From positions 62,001-126,000 of the forward strand of contig NZ_JAQQKW010000007.1 in assembly GCF_028550395.1 (NCBI RefSeq): a stretch of DNA of 64,000 nt, in the 5' to 3' direction. The stretch comes from Asticcacaulis currens. GTDB lineage: Bacteria; Pseudomonadota; Alphaproteobacteria; Caulobacterales; Caulobacteraceae. Position 1 is the stretch's first letter. Each line of letters starts with the position of its first letter. Made by a program: the position numbers and the translations under genes. This document shows, one piece after another, positions 17,254 to 25,524 of the stretch. The notes beneath the pieces were generated by a model. It did no database searches. It saw only the letters and a program-made list of their open reading frames with translations, and had not been told where the DNA came from.

Positions 17254-18498
17254 TCAGGCCTTACGCACCCATTTAAAAGTATTGAGCGGGATCGACTGCG
17301 CCGTCTTCGCCGCCCCCGCATCATTGGGGTGTAGATTGTCGGCCATGCCCAGCCCCGGCAAAAGCCAGCCGCGACGCGCTGGGTCTTCCAGCGCCTTGTC
17401 GAAATCAAACAGGCCGTCAAAGACATCGGTGCGGCGCAGCCAGGCATTGAGCGCCACGCGCCGCGTCTCCTTCTCGTCGTTGTAATAGTCTTTGAAGGTC
17501 GTGCCCTTGAACGGGGTCAGCGTCGCCGCATAGGTGCGGATGCCGTGCGCCTGCGCGCGGGCGGCGATCTGGCTGAGGCCCATCTTCAGGTCGTCCAGCG
17601 GGGCGTAACCGGGGCTGTCCGGGCCGCCCGCGTGGCCGAGGTCGTTAATGCCGATCAGCAGCACCACAGCGGCGACATTGGGCTGCGCTAGCACGTCGCG
17701 GTCAAAGCGCGCCAGAGCGCCGGTGCCGAAACGCGCCCAGGTGCCATGATTGAGCAGGCGATTGCCGCTGATGCCCGCGTTGACGACGCTTAAGGGTATG
17801 CGGGCGGCGCGAAGGCGCTGGCTCAGCACGTCGGGCCAGGTCCGGCCCTGATCCGGCGTTATGCCGTATCCGTCGGTGATCGAGTCGCCAAAGGCCACCA
17901 GCGCCAGCGTGTTGGGAGTGGCGACCTCGACGCCGGACACCCACGGGAAGGCATTGCCGATGCCGATATCGAGCTTGGTGGTGGGCAGTTCGGGAGCCGC
18001 GGTCTGCGCCCCGCTGGCGACGTAAAGGGCGCTGCGCTGGAGTTCGTGCAGGGTGGTCAGGGGGGCGGGGCCCTTGACGTACAGGCTGATGGCGAGGTCG
18101 CTGTGGGCCGCCACCGTCAGGGGGATCGGGTCGCTGAGGACATAGGCCCCCGGCGGGATCGTCACAGACGTCTGGCCGTCAAAGGTCGCGGCGCGGTCGC
18201 TGTGCGGGTCGATCCGCGCGCCGGACAGGCGGCGGGCCACGCGCAGGACGTCGATGCGCAGGGGCGTGTCGCCATAGGCGTTCGACAGGCGGATACGCAC
18301 GGCGCTGCCGCCCGCGCTGAGGCGCACGATCTGACGCAGGGTGAGGTCCTGCGCCTGCGCCTTGTTGCCCGATGGCTCAGGGGCGGCGTACCACGACGGT
18401 GTCCAGTGTTGCGTCGTTCGTGCCAGCGCAGGCACGGCCAGCCCGGCCCCGGCGGCGCTCAGCCCCGACATCAGCGCGCGGCGGTTCAGAATGGACAT
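17254..18498 (-). CDS. Secreted SGNH/GDSL esterase
   Basis: 414 aa. Begins with LNRRALMSG and a hydrophobic stretch ending PALA, a twin-arginine type signal much like that of the GH27 enzyme at the window start. A beta-sandwich-like region (residues 30-190) precedes the hydrolase fold with FGDSITDG (S206, block I), NAGISGNR (block II), LLIGINDLG (block III) and DNLHPND (block V, catalytic Asp and His near the C-terminus). The set of four SGNH residues is complete. Family members deacylate polysaccharides or lipids; the acceptor here is unknown. Confidence 0.92.
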   Translation of the reverse strand: MSILNRRALMSGLSAAGAGLAVPALARTTQHWTPSWYAAPEPSGNKAQAQDLTLRQIVRLSAGGSAVRIRLSNAYGDTPLRIDVLRVARRLSGARIDPHSDRAATFDGQTSVTIPPGAYVLSDPIPLTVAAHSDLAISLYVKGPAPLTTLHELQRSALYVASGAQTAAPELPTTKLDIGIGNAFPWVSGVEVATPNTLALVAFGDSITDGYGITPDQGRTWPDVLSQRLRAARIPLSVVNAGISGNRLLNHGTWARFGTGALARFDRDVLAQPNVAAVVLLIGINDLGHAGGPDSPGYAPLDDLKMGLSQIAARAQAHGIRTYAATLTPFKGTTFKDYYNDEKETRRVALNAWLRRTDVFDGLFDFDKALEDPARRGWLLPGLGMADNLHPNDAGAAKTAQSIPLNTFKWVRKA

Positions 18499-18578
18499 GG
18501 CGACTCCCCTGATGACTCTTTTGGCTTTGGGCGCGCATCTAACGCGATTTTGCGGCTGAGGGAAACAGGGTTTGGGTT

Positions 18579-18704
18579 AGCCACGGTTGCACACGGATGG
18601 CCGCTGGCGTGGCCCCACGGATGTTCAATGCGCACCTGAGAAGCCCGGAGCGCGGATCATCTGTGTCAGGCGGGCTTTGCCCGCCGCATCTGTGTCATCT
18701 GTGG
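18579..18704. repeat. CACGGAT-type palindromic repeat, copy B1
   Basis: Starts CCACGGTTGCACACGGATGG and ends CATCTGTGTCATCTGTGG, near-complementary arms about 125 bases apart. The middle GGCGGGCTTTGCCCGCC is itself a hairpin. A sister copy follows 80 bases later in the same orientation. Confidence 0.75.
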
Positions 18705-18784
18705 AGATTCTCTGCTTTGGGGTTTCAAACGCCAGTGCGGACGCCTTCGCTCTTATCTCTTCGGGCGAAGCCCTTTGTTTTTTT

Positions 18785-18910
18785 AACCACGGATGCACAC
18801 GGATAGCCGCTGGCGCGGCCTCACGGATATTTATTGCGCGCCTGAGAGGTTCAGTGTGCGGACCATCTGTGTTAGGCGGGCGCAGCCCGCCATCCATGTC
18901 TATCCGTGGA
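18785..18910. repeat. CACGGAT-type palindromic repeat, copy B2
   Basis: Starts AACCACGGATGCACACGGAT and ends CATGTCTATCCGTGG. It shares with B1 the inner words GCCGCTGGCG, GGCCTCACGGAT and a GGCGGGCGCAGCCCGCC hairpin, so B1 and B2 are tandem copies of one unit. The 18.5-19.0 kb gap holds nothing else that looks coding. Confidence 0.75.
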
Positions 18911-19007
18911 AAAAATCTATCCCCGCAGAGACAGACGCAATTTCAAGCGCTTAAACGCGTTTTCTCACAATCTGTCCCGCCGCAGAAACCTCTGTCATGC
19001 TGAGGTC

Positions 19008-19505
19008 ATGACACAGATCGCCGCCCACACCGCTGCTCACACCGCTGCCTATGCCCGCCTGATGCGTCTCGCGGATCAGATTCTGACCGCGCTCGAAACC
19101 GCACCGCGTCCGACCACGGCTATCGAGATTGGCCGAACGGCCCGCGCCATCATGGCCGTCGAGCGGATGTTGCGGGGGATATACACCCCGTTGCTGAAGG
19201 CGAAACCGAAGCCGATCAAGGAAGCAACAGCCGAGACGCCCGCTGCATCTCGCCGCCTTCGCGCCGATCCACCCGCTCCGGTGCGCCCTGACGGGCTTAC
19301 AGGGGAGGAGACAGGCCGCCCCGTGACGGTAGGGGAGAAAGCCCCTGAACCGTCAGAGGCGGCAAAGTCACAAGCAACGCCCGCCGCTTCTTCGCACGGC
19401 GAGTGGTCAAAGGGCTGGGCCGACAAACAGTCTCAGATGCGCGAACAACGCGCCGCCCGGATTGGCAAATGGCCCGACGGTACGCCGTATAAGAAGTCCG
19501 GCTAG
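19008..19505 (+). CDS. Hypothetical protein, Ala/Pro-rich with conserved-looking basic tail
   Basis: 165 aa from the ATG at 19008 (MTQIAAHTAAHTAAYARL); the frame extends to 18906 but only through repeat B2. Residues 1-65 look helical, with ARLMRLADQILTALE and TARAIMAVERMLRGI. The middle is a disordered Ala/Pro/Glu linker. The tail GEWSKGWADKQSQMREQR and ARIGKWPDGTPYKK looks compact and basic. I do not recognise a family. No ribosome site is obvious. It is bounded on both sides by repeats. Coding nature is likely from codon bias but not certain. Confidence 0.6.
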   Translation: MTQIAAHTAAHTAAYARLMRLADQILTALETAPRPTTAIEIGRTARAIMAVERMLRGIYTPLLKAKPKPIKEATAETPAASRRLRADPPAPVRPDGLTGEETGRPVTVGEKAPEPSEAAKSQATPAASSHGEWSKGWADKQSQMREQRAARIGKWPDGTPYKKSG

Positions 19506-19730
19506 CTCTCCTCCCTGCGGCCTTGCCGTCGGGACCGGGTCGCCGACGTGGGTGGACGCGAACGCAATGAGCGGAAAAAGGGGGGAAACTCGAATAGGGG
19601 CCTACACTGGCCTTAACGGGGCATACCTCCAAAGTACCACGTATGTGATGACCAACGGTGCAATCCCCCTCCGTCTCCTCGTTTCACTCGGATCCACCTC
19701 CCCATCGCTAACGCGACAGGGAGGAGAGCG
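19506..19730. repeat. GGGAGG-type repeat, copy A2 (degenerate)
   Basis: Opens with CTCTCCTCCCTGCGG directly at the stop codon of the preceding gene and closes with CCACCTCCCCATCGCTAACG, GACAGGGAGGAGAG. The interior differs from the other copies (AACTCGAATAGGGGCC and onward) and has no open frame of note. The downstream remainder to 19806 carries only a possible promoter for the small membrane gene. Confidence 0.65.
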
Positions 19731-19806
19731 GTTTATCCGCGATCCACCCAGATATTGAATCTGCCTGAGGCTGAGATATAAAAGACCCGTTCAGCAGGGG
19801 GCGGGG

Positions 19807-19935
19807 ATGCAGAAGAAAAACAGAAGTTGGCTTGTTCTGGTTTTGGCGGTGATCGCTTTTATCATTGCCTTCTTTGTGCTGGTGAAAGTCAGTGTCCATA
19901 TAGAACTCCCGACATCCGCACAGGACGCCAGATAA
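19807..19935 (+). CDS. Small single-helix membrane protein
   Basis: 42 aa: a basic start MQKKNRSW, one long hydrophobic helix of about 20 residues (LVLVLAVIAFIIAFFVLV) and a short polar tail. The ATG is preceded by AGGGGGCGGGG, a plausible ribosome site. Too short for family recognition. Charge bias predicts N-terminus in the cytoplasm. It is oriented toward the convergent 136-residue membrane protein. Could be a real small membrane protein or a chance frame. Confidence 0.5.
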   Translation: MQKKNRSWLVLVLAVIAFIIAFFVLVKVSVHIELPTSAQDAR

Positions 19936-20040
19936 GCCTTTTCACAGGATATTGCCCACTCTCGGCACGGGTAGCAGAGGCGTTTCCAGATCGACAGGCT
20001 TAACCAGTCAATGACGATGAGGCGATGGGGGTCGCTAATT

Positions 20041-20451
20041 TCACACCTGAAAACGCCAAATCTGCCTGATCCCGCGTGCAGTCAGAAACAGATAAAGCGG
20101 GTAGGCGACAAACACATAACAGTCGATAATGACTTGTCCGACCGACTGCACGAGCGACCATTTCCCATTAAACGGGAGTACAAACAACAGGCTCAGCAGA
20201 CCCAATCCGACCAGTTTTGCATTTGCAGCAAGCCAAAGCTCATTCTGGGGCAACGGCTTTTTCGTCCACAGCAGAAGTGTAGAGTCGATCAGAAGCAGCA
20301 CAGAGGTCGGAAAGAAATACGCCGCATAAAGAATCTCTGGATAGCTTTCCGTCGGAGCCCCTGAGAGCCGCCAGGCGAGATCGGTAAAGGCAAAAATACC
20401 GTTGCCGATCACCGCCGTGATGCTGAACAGAAGCAGCCATACCCCCCACAT
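20041..20451 (-). CDS. Four-helix membrane protein, unknown function
   Basis: 136 aa with four hydrophobic helices (about residues 2-22, 40-62, 77-95 and 105-128) and little soluble part. The ribosome site GGAGGGG overlaps the ubiD stop codon and lies four bases before ATG 20451, so it is probably translated from the ubiD message. I do not recognise the family. The position might suggest a role near quinone synthesis in the membrane, but that is only context. Confidence 0.7.
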   Translation of the reverse strand: MWGVWLLLFSITAVIGNGIFAFTDLAWRLSGAPTESYPEILYAAYFFPTSVLLLIDSTLLLWTKKPLPQNELWLAANAKLVGLGLLSLLFVLPFNGKWSLVQSVGQVIIDCYVFVAYPLYLFLTARGIRQIWRFQV

Positions 20452-20459
20452 AACCCCTC

Positions 20460-22052
20460 CTATTTCCAGATCGGCTTACCTGTCCCGGGCAGGCCCATGG
20501 CGGTCCATTTTTCGCTGACGCGGTCGATGACGTCCTGTTCCATATAGAGTTTTTCGCCCCATTCGCGGTGGGTTTCCGGCTCCCACTTGTTGGTGGCATC
20601 CAGCCCGATCTTTGACCCCAGACCGCTTTCGGGCGAGGCGAAGTCGAGATAGTCGATCGGCGTGTTTTCAATGACCGTGATGTCGCGCGCCGGGTCCATG
20701 CGCGTCGAAATCGCCCACATCACGTCCTTCCAGTCGCGGCAGTTGATGTCATCATCCACCACGATCAGCCACTTGGTGTACATGAATTGGCGCAGATACG
20801 ACCACGCGCCCATCATCACGCGCTTGGCGTGGCCCGGATAGGCCTTCTTCATCGAGATGACGGCGATGCGATAGGAACACCCTTCGGGCGGTAGCCAGAA
20901 ATCGACAATTTCCGGAAACTGCTGACGGATCAGCGGGATAAACACCTCATTCAAGGCTTCGCCCAGCACGGACGGCTCGTCGGGTGGGCGGCCTGTGAAG
21001 GTTGAGAGATAGATGGGCTGCTTGCGCCGCGTGATGGCCGACACCTGAAACACCGGGAATTTTTCGACCGAATTGTAATAGCCGGTGTGGTCGCCATAGG
21101 GGCCTTCGTCGGCATAGTCATCGAGCAGCACGTGCCCTTCGAGGACGATTTCGGCTTCGGCGGGCACCATCAAAGGCACGGTTTTGGCGGGCACCAGCTC
21201 GGCCTTGGCCCCGCGCAACAGGCCTGCAAACTGATACTCGCTGAGCGTATCCGGCACCGGCGTCACGGCGGCCAGAATGGTGCCCGGATCGGCCCCCAGC
21301 ACCACGCAGGCGGGCAGGGGCCCTGTCTTTTTGGCCTTTTTCCAGCGGGCATGATGCTGCGCGCCGCCGCGGTGCGCCAGCCAGCGCATGATGGCGCGGT
21401 CCTTGCCCAGAACCTGCATCCGATAAATACCAAGGTTGAAATCGTCTTCGCGCGCTTCGGACGGCCCCTTGGTGACCACAAGGCCCCAGGTGATCAGCGG
21501 TGCCGGCTCACCGGGCCAGCAGCCCTGCACCGGCAGGCGCGTCAGGTCGATGTCATCACCCGTCTGCACCACCTCCTGCACCGGGGCTTTGGAGACGGTC
21601 TTCGGGCGCATCCCCATGACGGTCTTGGCCAGCGGCAACATGCTGAGCGCGTCCTTAAAGCCGCGCGGCGGTTCGGGTTGCCGCAGGAAGGCCAGAAGCT
21701 CACCCACTTCGCGCAGGTCCTGCGGATTGGTGCGATCTTTCCCTTCATTTTTGTTAGGTCGCGCGACCTCATCCGAAAACCGCTCAACACTTTTCGGGTC
21801 GCGCTCAAGGGTCACGCCCATGGCCACGCGCTTCACCGTGCCGAACAGGTTGACCAACACCGGCATGTCGGACTTTGAGCCATCGGGCATGATGACGTTT
21901 TCGAACAGCACAGCCGGGCCTTTTTCGGCCAGCAGGCGGGTCTGGATCTCGGTCATTTCGAGGTGGGTGGAGACGGGCTCCGTCACCCGTACCAGCTCGC
22001 CTTCGCGTTCGAGCTTGGCTATGAAATCTCGCAGGGATTTGTAGGCGCTCAT
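20460..22052 (-). CDS. ubiD: 4-hydroxy-3-polyprenylbenzoate decarboxylase
   Basis: 530 aa, full length for UbiD. It removes the carboxyl group from polyprenyl-hydroxybenzoate in ubiquinone synthesis, using prenylated FMN supplied by UbiX (not in the window). Clear segments: [20 protein letters not shown] at the start, [46 protein letters not shown] with the acidic site, and [19 protein letters not shown]. The ATG at 22052 gives the family N-terminus. A small membrane gene follows by eight bases. Confidence 0.96.
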   Translation of the reverse strand: MSAYKSLRDFIAKLEREGELVRVTEPVSTHLEMTEIQTRLLAEKGPAVLFENVIMPDGSKSDMPVLVNLFGTVKRVAMGVTLERDPKSVERFSDEVARPNKNEGKDRTNPQDLREVGELLAFLRQPEPPRGFKDALSMLPLAKTVMGMRPKTVSKAPVQEVVQTGDDIDLTRLPVQGCWPGEPAPLITWGLVVTKGPSEAREDDFNLGIYRMQVLGKDRAIMRWLAHRGGAQHHARWKKAKKTGPLPACVVLGADPGTILAAVTPVPDTLSEYQFAGLLRGAKAELVPAKTVPLMVPAEAEIVLEGHVLLDDYADEGPYGDHTGYYNSVEKFPVFQVSAITRRKQPIYLSTFTGRPPDEPSVLGEALNEVFIPLIRQQFPEIVDFWLPPEGCSYRIAVISMKKAYPGHAKRVMMGAWSYLRQFMYTKWLIVVDDDINCRDWKDVMWAISTRMDPARDITVIENTPIDYLDFASPESGLGSKIGLDATNKWEPETHREWGEKLYMEQDVIDRVSEKWTAMGLPGTGKPIWK

Positions 22053-22140
22053 GACCGGGACTCTTCTTGGAAATATGGCTGCGAGACATAGGCCGATGGC
22101 GCGACGCCTGCAAGGGCGTTCCGTCCGGAGTTTGCGTGAT

Positions 22141-22339
22141 CTCTCCTCCCTGCGCGTCAGCGTGGGGAGGTGGATTTTGCCGAAGGCAAAAGACGGAGGG
22201 GGACGACTCTGAAGGCGGGTGTGGCACGGGTTTTAGCCGTGCACCCTCTCAAGAGGCAGGGGATTGGTCCTCCATAGAGTCGCCCCCCTCCGTCAGCTTC
22301 GCTGACACGTCCCTATCGCTACGCGACAGGGGGGGAGGG
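22141..22339. repeat. GGGAGG-type repeat, copy A3
   Basis: Outer arms CTCTCCTCCCTGCGCGTCAG and GCTACGCGACAGGGGGGGAG flank inner arms GGAGGGGGACGACTCT and AGAGTCGCCCCCCTCC, giving a long imperfect cruciform. Between them sits CACGGGTTTTAGCCGTG, another hairpin. It occupies the gap between the divergent ubiD and epimerase genes. Confidence 0.75.
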
Positions 22340-22387
22340 TAGGGTCTGCTGCACTTGCGTGAGGAAAAAGGGCGTGCCACAGCTTTT

Positions 22388-22416
22388 ATACCTCCCCGGT
22401 AAAGCTGGGGAGGTAT
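22388..22416. repeat. Hairpin next to the epimerase start
   Basis: ATACCTCCCC and GGGGAGGTAT are perfect ten-base arms around a nine-base loop. The hairpin ends 13 bases before the ATG at 22430, so it is inside the leader of the gene if transcription starts upstream. It matches the end hairpin of repeat A1. Confidence 0.7.
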
Positions 22417-22429
22417 GACAGGAAGCCGT

Positions 22430-23290
22430 ATGAGCAAGATATTAGTGATCGGTGCGACAAGCCTTGTGGGGCAGAGGCTGCGCGACATCGTGCCGCAGGC
22501 CGCATTCACCACGCGCAAGCCGAAACAGCCGAACGACCTGTTTCTCGACCTGATGCACCCGCAGGCCTTTGAGGGCGAGGGTTTTGCGCATGTGATTGTC
22601 ACCTCGCCCCTCTGGCTGATCAGCGAGGCCGTCCTGGAGGCGTTATGGGCGCAGGGGATGAAGCGGATCGTCGCCTTTTCCTCGACCTCGCGCTTTTCGA
22701 AGACCTATTCGCCGCAGCCCGAGGAACGCCGCGTCGTCGAACTTTTGAGCGAGGCCGAGGCGCGTATCGAAGCCTTTTGTGCCACGCACGATGTGGACTG
22801 GACGATCCTGCGGCCGACTCTGATCTATGATGAAGGGCGCGATCAGAACGTCAGCCGTATCGCGGCGACCATCGACCGGCTGGGGGTCTTTCCGGTGTGC
22901 GGGCGGGCGTCGGGCCTGCGGCAGCCGGTCCATGCCCGTGATCTGGCGCAGGCGGCTTTGGGCGTGCTTTCAACCGATGCCACGGCCAACCGCGCCTATG
23001 ACCTGTCGGGCGGCGAGACGCTCAGCTATCGCGAGATGGTGGCGCGGATATTTGCGTCTAAGGGCCGCCCGGCGCGCATCCTCAGCCTGCCGGAGTGGGC
23101 GTGGCGATTGGGGTTCGGGGTGCTGGGCGTTCTGCGGCCCGGTTCCGCGTTGAAAGGCAATGTGCATATGGCCTTGCGTATGAATACCGATCTGGTCTTC
23201 GACCACACAGCGGCCAGGCGCGATTTCGGTTATGATCCAGGGATTTTCAAGCCGGAGTTCACCGCAGGTGCAGACCCACGCGGGTCTTGA
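22430..23290 (+). CDS. NAD-dependent epimerase/dehydratase-like protein
   Basis: 286 aa from ATG 22430 (ribosome site AGGAAG); a start at 22415 lies inside the repeat hairpin. An SDR-extended Rossmann fold: ILVIGATSLVGQRL at the N-terminus, then VAFSSTSRF in the catalytic Ser region, ILRPTLIYDEGRD and QPVHARDLAQAAL. The usual YxxxK active pair is not obvious, so it may be an atypical member (NmrA- or nucleoside-sugar-like) rather than an active epimerase. A hydrophobic stretch lies near residue 220. Its last 32 bases overlap the convergent phosphatase gene. Confidence 0.82.
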   Translation: MSKILVIGATSLVGQRLRDIVPQAAFTTRKPKQPNDLFLDLMHPQAFEGEGFAHVIVTSPLWLISEAVLEALWAQGMKRIVAFSSTSRFSKTYSPQPEERRVVELLSEAEARIEAFCATHDVDWTILRPTLIYDEGRDQNVSRIAATIDRLGVFPVCGRASGLRQPVHARDLAQAALGVLSTDATANRAYDLSGGETLSYREMVARIFASKGRPARILSLPEWAWRLGFGVLGVLRPGSALKGNVHMALRMNTDLVFDHTAARRDFGYDPGIFKPEFTAGADPRGS

Positions 23291-23582
23291 GCAAGGTGAT
23301 AAGTTCCGGGTCCATATAGGCGTACTCATCCGGAATGTTGAGGCAAATGACCTTGGCCTTGCCTATGTGCTTTTTGAATCTTTGGCTCAACTTGTTACGA
23401 TGCGCTTTTTCCATGACGAAGATGGTGTCCACACCTTCGAGATGCTCAGGCGTCAATGGCTCAGCGGCGTCATTGCCAAGTCCCGCTGATGACACTTCGA
23501 GATTGGGGTACTGCGAAAATACCTGTTCAGCCGTAGGACTGCGCAGTTTATTGGCCGTACAAAGGAACAGGATGCGTTGCAT
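23259..23582 (-). CDS. Short low-molecular-weight tyrosine phosphatase family protein
   Basis: 107 aa. The N-terminal LFLCTANKLRSPTAE contains C8-x5-R14-S, the catalytic loop of low-molecular-weight tyrosine phosphatases. The family is usually about 140-160 residues with a DP-containing loop near the end; here IPDEYAYMDPEL supplies an acid-containing segment near residue 85. It belongs to a shorter branch. Substrate unknown. It begins six bases before the flavoprotein gene's end on the same strand and ends within the epimerase gene. Confidence 0.85.
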   Translation of the reverse strand: MQRILFLCTANKLRSPTAEQVFSQYPNLEVSSAGLGNDAAEPLTPEHLEGVDTIFVMEKAHRNKLSQRFKKHIGKAKVICLNIPDEYAYMDPELITLLKTRVGLHLR

Positions 23583-23588
23583 GGGGTT

Positions 23589-24782
23589 TCAAATACGCAA
23601 GATCGCCTCCGCCGTCCACACCGCCTGACTGAAGCACGCCTGAAGCAGGTAGCCGCCGGTCGGGGCCTCCCAGTCGAGCATTTCGCCGATGGCGTACACA
23701 CCGGGCAGGGCCTTCAGTTCGTAATCCGCCGTCAGAGCGTCAAAGCGGATGCCGCCGGCGCTCGATATGGCGCGCGCCAGCCCCTGCGCCCCGGTCAGAG
23801 TCAGGGGCAAGGCCTTAATCAGGGCTGGGGTGACCGGCTGATCGCCTTCGCGCAGTACGGCGATCTGCGCCGGCGTCAGGTTCAGAGTCTTGCGTAAGCG
23901 ATTGCTCAGACTGTCGTTTTTGGCCCCGCGCGACAGGCGGTTCTGGATCTGCGCCTCCGACCATTCGGGCTTGAGGTCTAACGACGCCACCGCTGCGCCC
24001 TTGCGTTCGATGGCGTCGCGCAGGGCGGCGGCAAAGGTGTAGATCAGCCCGCCTTCGACCCCGTCGCGGGTCAGCATCAGCTCGCCCTTGCGCGTGCGGC
24101 CGTCAAAGGTCAGGGCGACGTTTTTCAGCGGCTCTCCGGCGATTTTGTCGCGGAGCAGGGCGCTCCAGCCGACGCGAAAGCCCATATTGGCCGGGCGCAA
24201 CGGCGCGACGGGTACACCCTTGTCGCTGAGCAACCGCGTCCAGCCGCCGTCTGAGCCCAGCCGCGGCCAACTGGCCCCGCCCAGCGCCAGCACGGTCACA
24301 TCGGCTGCGACGCGCACGGTTTGGCCCTGATGCTCGAAGGTCAGGGCTGATCCGTCCCAGCCCGTCCATGTGTGGCGCAGATGAAAGCGCACCCCCATGC
24401 CAGAATTTGGCGTCTCCAGTCGCGTCAGCCACTGGCGCAGCAGGGGCGAGGCCTTCAACGCCTTGGGGAAGACCCGCCCGCTGGTCCCGACAAAGGTGTC
24501 GGCCGAAAGCCCGTCGGCCCAGTCGCGCAAGGCCTTGGGCGGAAAGGCTTCGATGGCGGGTTTGAGCGCCGCCGCCTGCACGCCATAGCGCCCGATAAAG
24601 GCCGCCAGAGGCTCGGAATGGGTGAGGTTCAGTCCGCCGCGCCCGGCCATCAGGAACTTGCGCGCCACCGACGGCATACGGTCATAGATATCGACCCGCA
24701 GGCCCGCGGCGCTCAGGCGTTCGGCCAGCATCAGCCCGGCGGGGCCGGCACCGATCACGGCGATGGAAGGGGAGGTAGTCAT
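23589..24782 (-). CDS. HI0933-type flavoprotein oxidoreductase
   Basis: 397 aa. Begins with an FAD-binding Rossmann motif IAVIGAGPAGLMLAERL; RKFLMAGRGGLNLTHS and a late GGIRFDALTADYELKALPG, followed by ATGGYLLQACFSQA-like ending (APTGGYLLQA), place it in the HI0933/TIGR03862 flavoprotein group. Members are cytosolic FAD enzymes with no well-settled reaction. The LMW phosphatase gene lies six bases downstream on the same strand, so they may be cotranscribed. Family assignment is secure; function is not. Confidence 0.9.
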   Translation of the reverse strand: MTTSPSIAVIGAGPAGLMLAERLSAAGLRVDIYDRMPSVARKFLMAGRGGLNLTHSEPLAAFIGRYGVQAAALKPAIEAFPPKALRDWADGLSADTFVGTSGRVFPKALKASPLLRQWLTRLETPNSGMGVRFHLRHTWTGWDGSALTFEHQGQTVRVAADVTVLALGGASWPRLGSDGGWTRLLSDKGVPVAPLRPANMGFRVGWSALLRDKIAGEPLKNVALTFDGRTRKGELMLTRDGVEGGLIYTFAAALRDAIERKGAAVASLDLKPEWSEAQIQNRLSRGAKNDSLSNRLRKTLNLTPAQIAVLREGDQPVTPALIKALPLTLTGAQGLARAISSAGGIRFDALTADYELKALPGVYAIGEMLDWEAPTGGYLLQACFSQAVWTAEAILRI

Positions 24783-24860
24783 ACGGCTGTTTAGGCCTAT
24801 GCTTCGCCTTAAGGCAAGCCGCCGTTTGAGTCTTGGGTTTGATGGACGGACGGAAAGTCC

Positions 24861-24915
24861 ACCCCACCCCCGTTTGCTTCGCTCACGGTCCCCCTCCCCG
24901 CCAGCAGGGAGGTAT
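24861..24915. repeat. GGGAGG-type repeat, copy A4 (short)
   Basis: A partial unit: CACCCCCGTTTGCTTCGCTC, ACGGTCCCCCTCCCC and GCCAGCAGGGAGGTATAG. It keeps only one flank of the longer copies. It lies upstream of the DUF2061 gene. Confidence 0.55.
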
Positions 24916-25018
24916 AGATTTATCTTACTTAAAACTCAAAGAGGATCAATTTCCCTCTTATGAGGCGCGCGCCTATGATGGCACCACACACCGGAGATCG
25001 CTCCGCAGGAGACCCGCC

Positions 25019-25225
25019 ATGCGTCTGTTTGCCAAAACCCTGTCCTACGGGACCATTCACGTTCTGGTCGCTTCGACCGTTGCCTTTATCCTGACCGGCA
25101 ACTGGGCGATCGCGTTCGGAATCGGCCTGCTGGAGCCGGTGGTGCAGACCCTAGTCTTCCCGCTGCATGAATATCTGTGGGAGCGCAAGGCACCGGAAAA
25201 GCTGAGCCTGTTCCACAGTCATTGA
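25019..25225 (+). CDS. DUF2061 family small membrane protein
   Basis: 68 aa from ATG 25019, which has GCAGGAGAC just upstream. The layout is that of DUF2061: a basic start with AKTLSYGTIHV, a first helix, the central TGNWAIAFGIGLLEP, and the ending LHEYLWER. Predicted two membrane helices. Function unknown; members occur widely as short inner-membrane proteins. The frame extends upstream to 24833 only through repeat A4 and is not accepted. Next gene on the same strand is the entericidin-like lipoprotein. Confidence 0.85.
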   Translation: MRLFAKTLSYGTIHVLVASTVAFILTGNWAIAFGIGLLEPVVQTLVFPLHEYLWERKAPEKLSLFHSH

Positions 25226-25334
25226 TGACTTCTTTATTTTGCCCTTATCTTCCGGCATGACTCTCTCATTGCCAGCGGCAGCCGTTTCGGATTAAGCGTT
25301 TTGCATCTATCCTGTTTTCCAGAAGGATTGCCCC

Positions 25335-25472
25335 ATGAAGCGCCCTATGAAGAGTCTTGTCATCCTCTCGCTGATCGCCATCCTGCCGGCCCTCTCGGCC
25401 TGCAACACCATCAAGGGCGTCGGCCGCGATATCGAATCGGTCGGCGACGCGCTCGACAAATCGACGCGCTAG
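25335..25472 (+). CDS. Entericidin-like small lipoprotein
   Basis: 45 aa. MKRPMKSLVILSLIAILPALSAC is a lipoprotein signal (lipobox LSAC) and the short mature tail NTIKGVGRDIESVGDALDK is typical of the entericidin A/B family. These peptides sit in the envelope; the E. coli pair was described as an antidote-toxin lipoprotein set, but single homologues in alphaproteobacteria have no proven role. Ribosome site AGAAGGATT ends eight bases before ATG. Probably its own transcription unit. Confidence 0.88.
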   Translation: MKRPMKSLVILSLIAILPALSACNTIKGVGRDIESVGDALDKSTR

Positions 25473-25524
25473 GCAGGGCAGGTAGGTCTGGCGTCTGTCG
25501 CCTGAAACCGCTATCAGGGCAGAT

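Noticed and set aside
16962-17447. 161-codon minus-strand frame across the DUF6496 gene
   Set aside because: The real gene is in a different phase at 17038-17199, with a strong AGGAGG site and a family match.
18579-18910. Insertion sequence ends
   Set aside because: Inverted arms are present but there is no transposase frame or target-site duplication visible.
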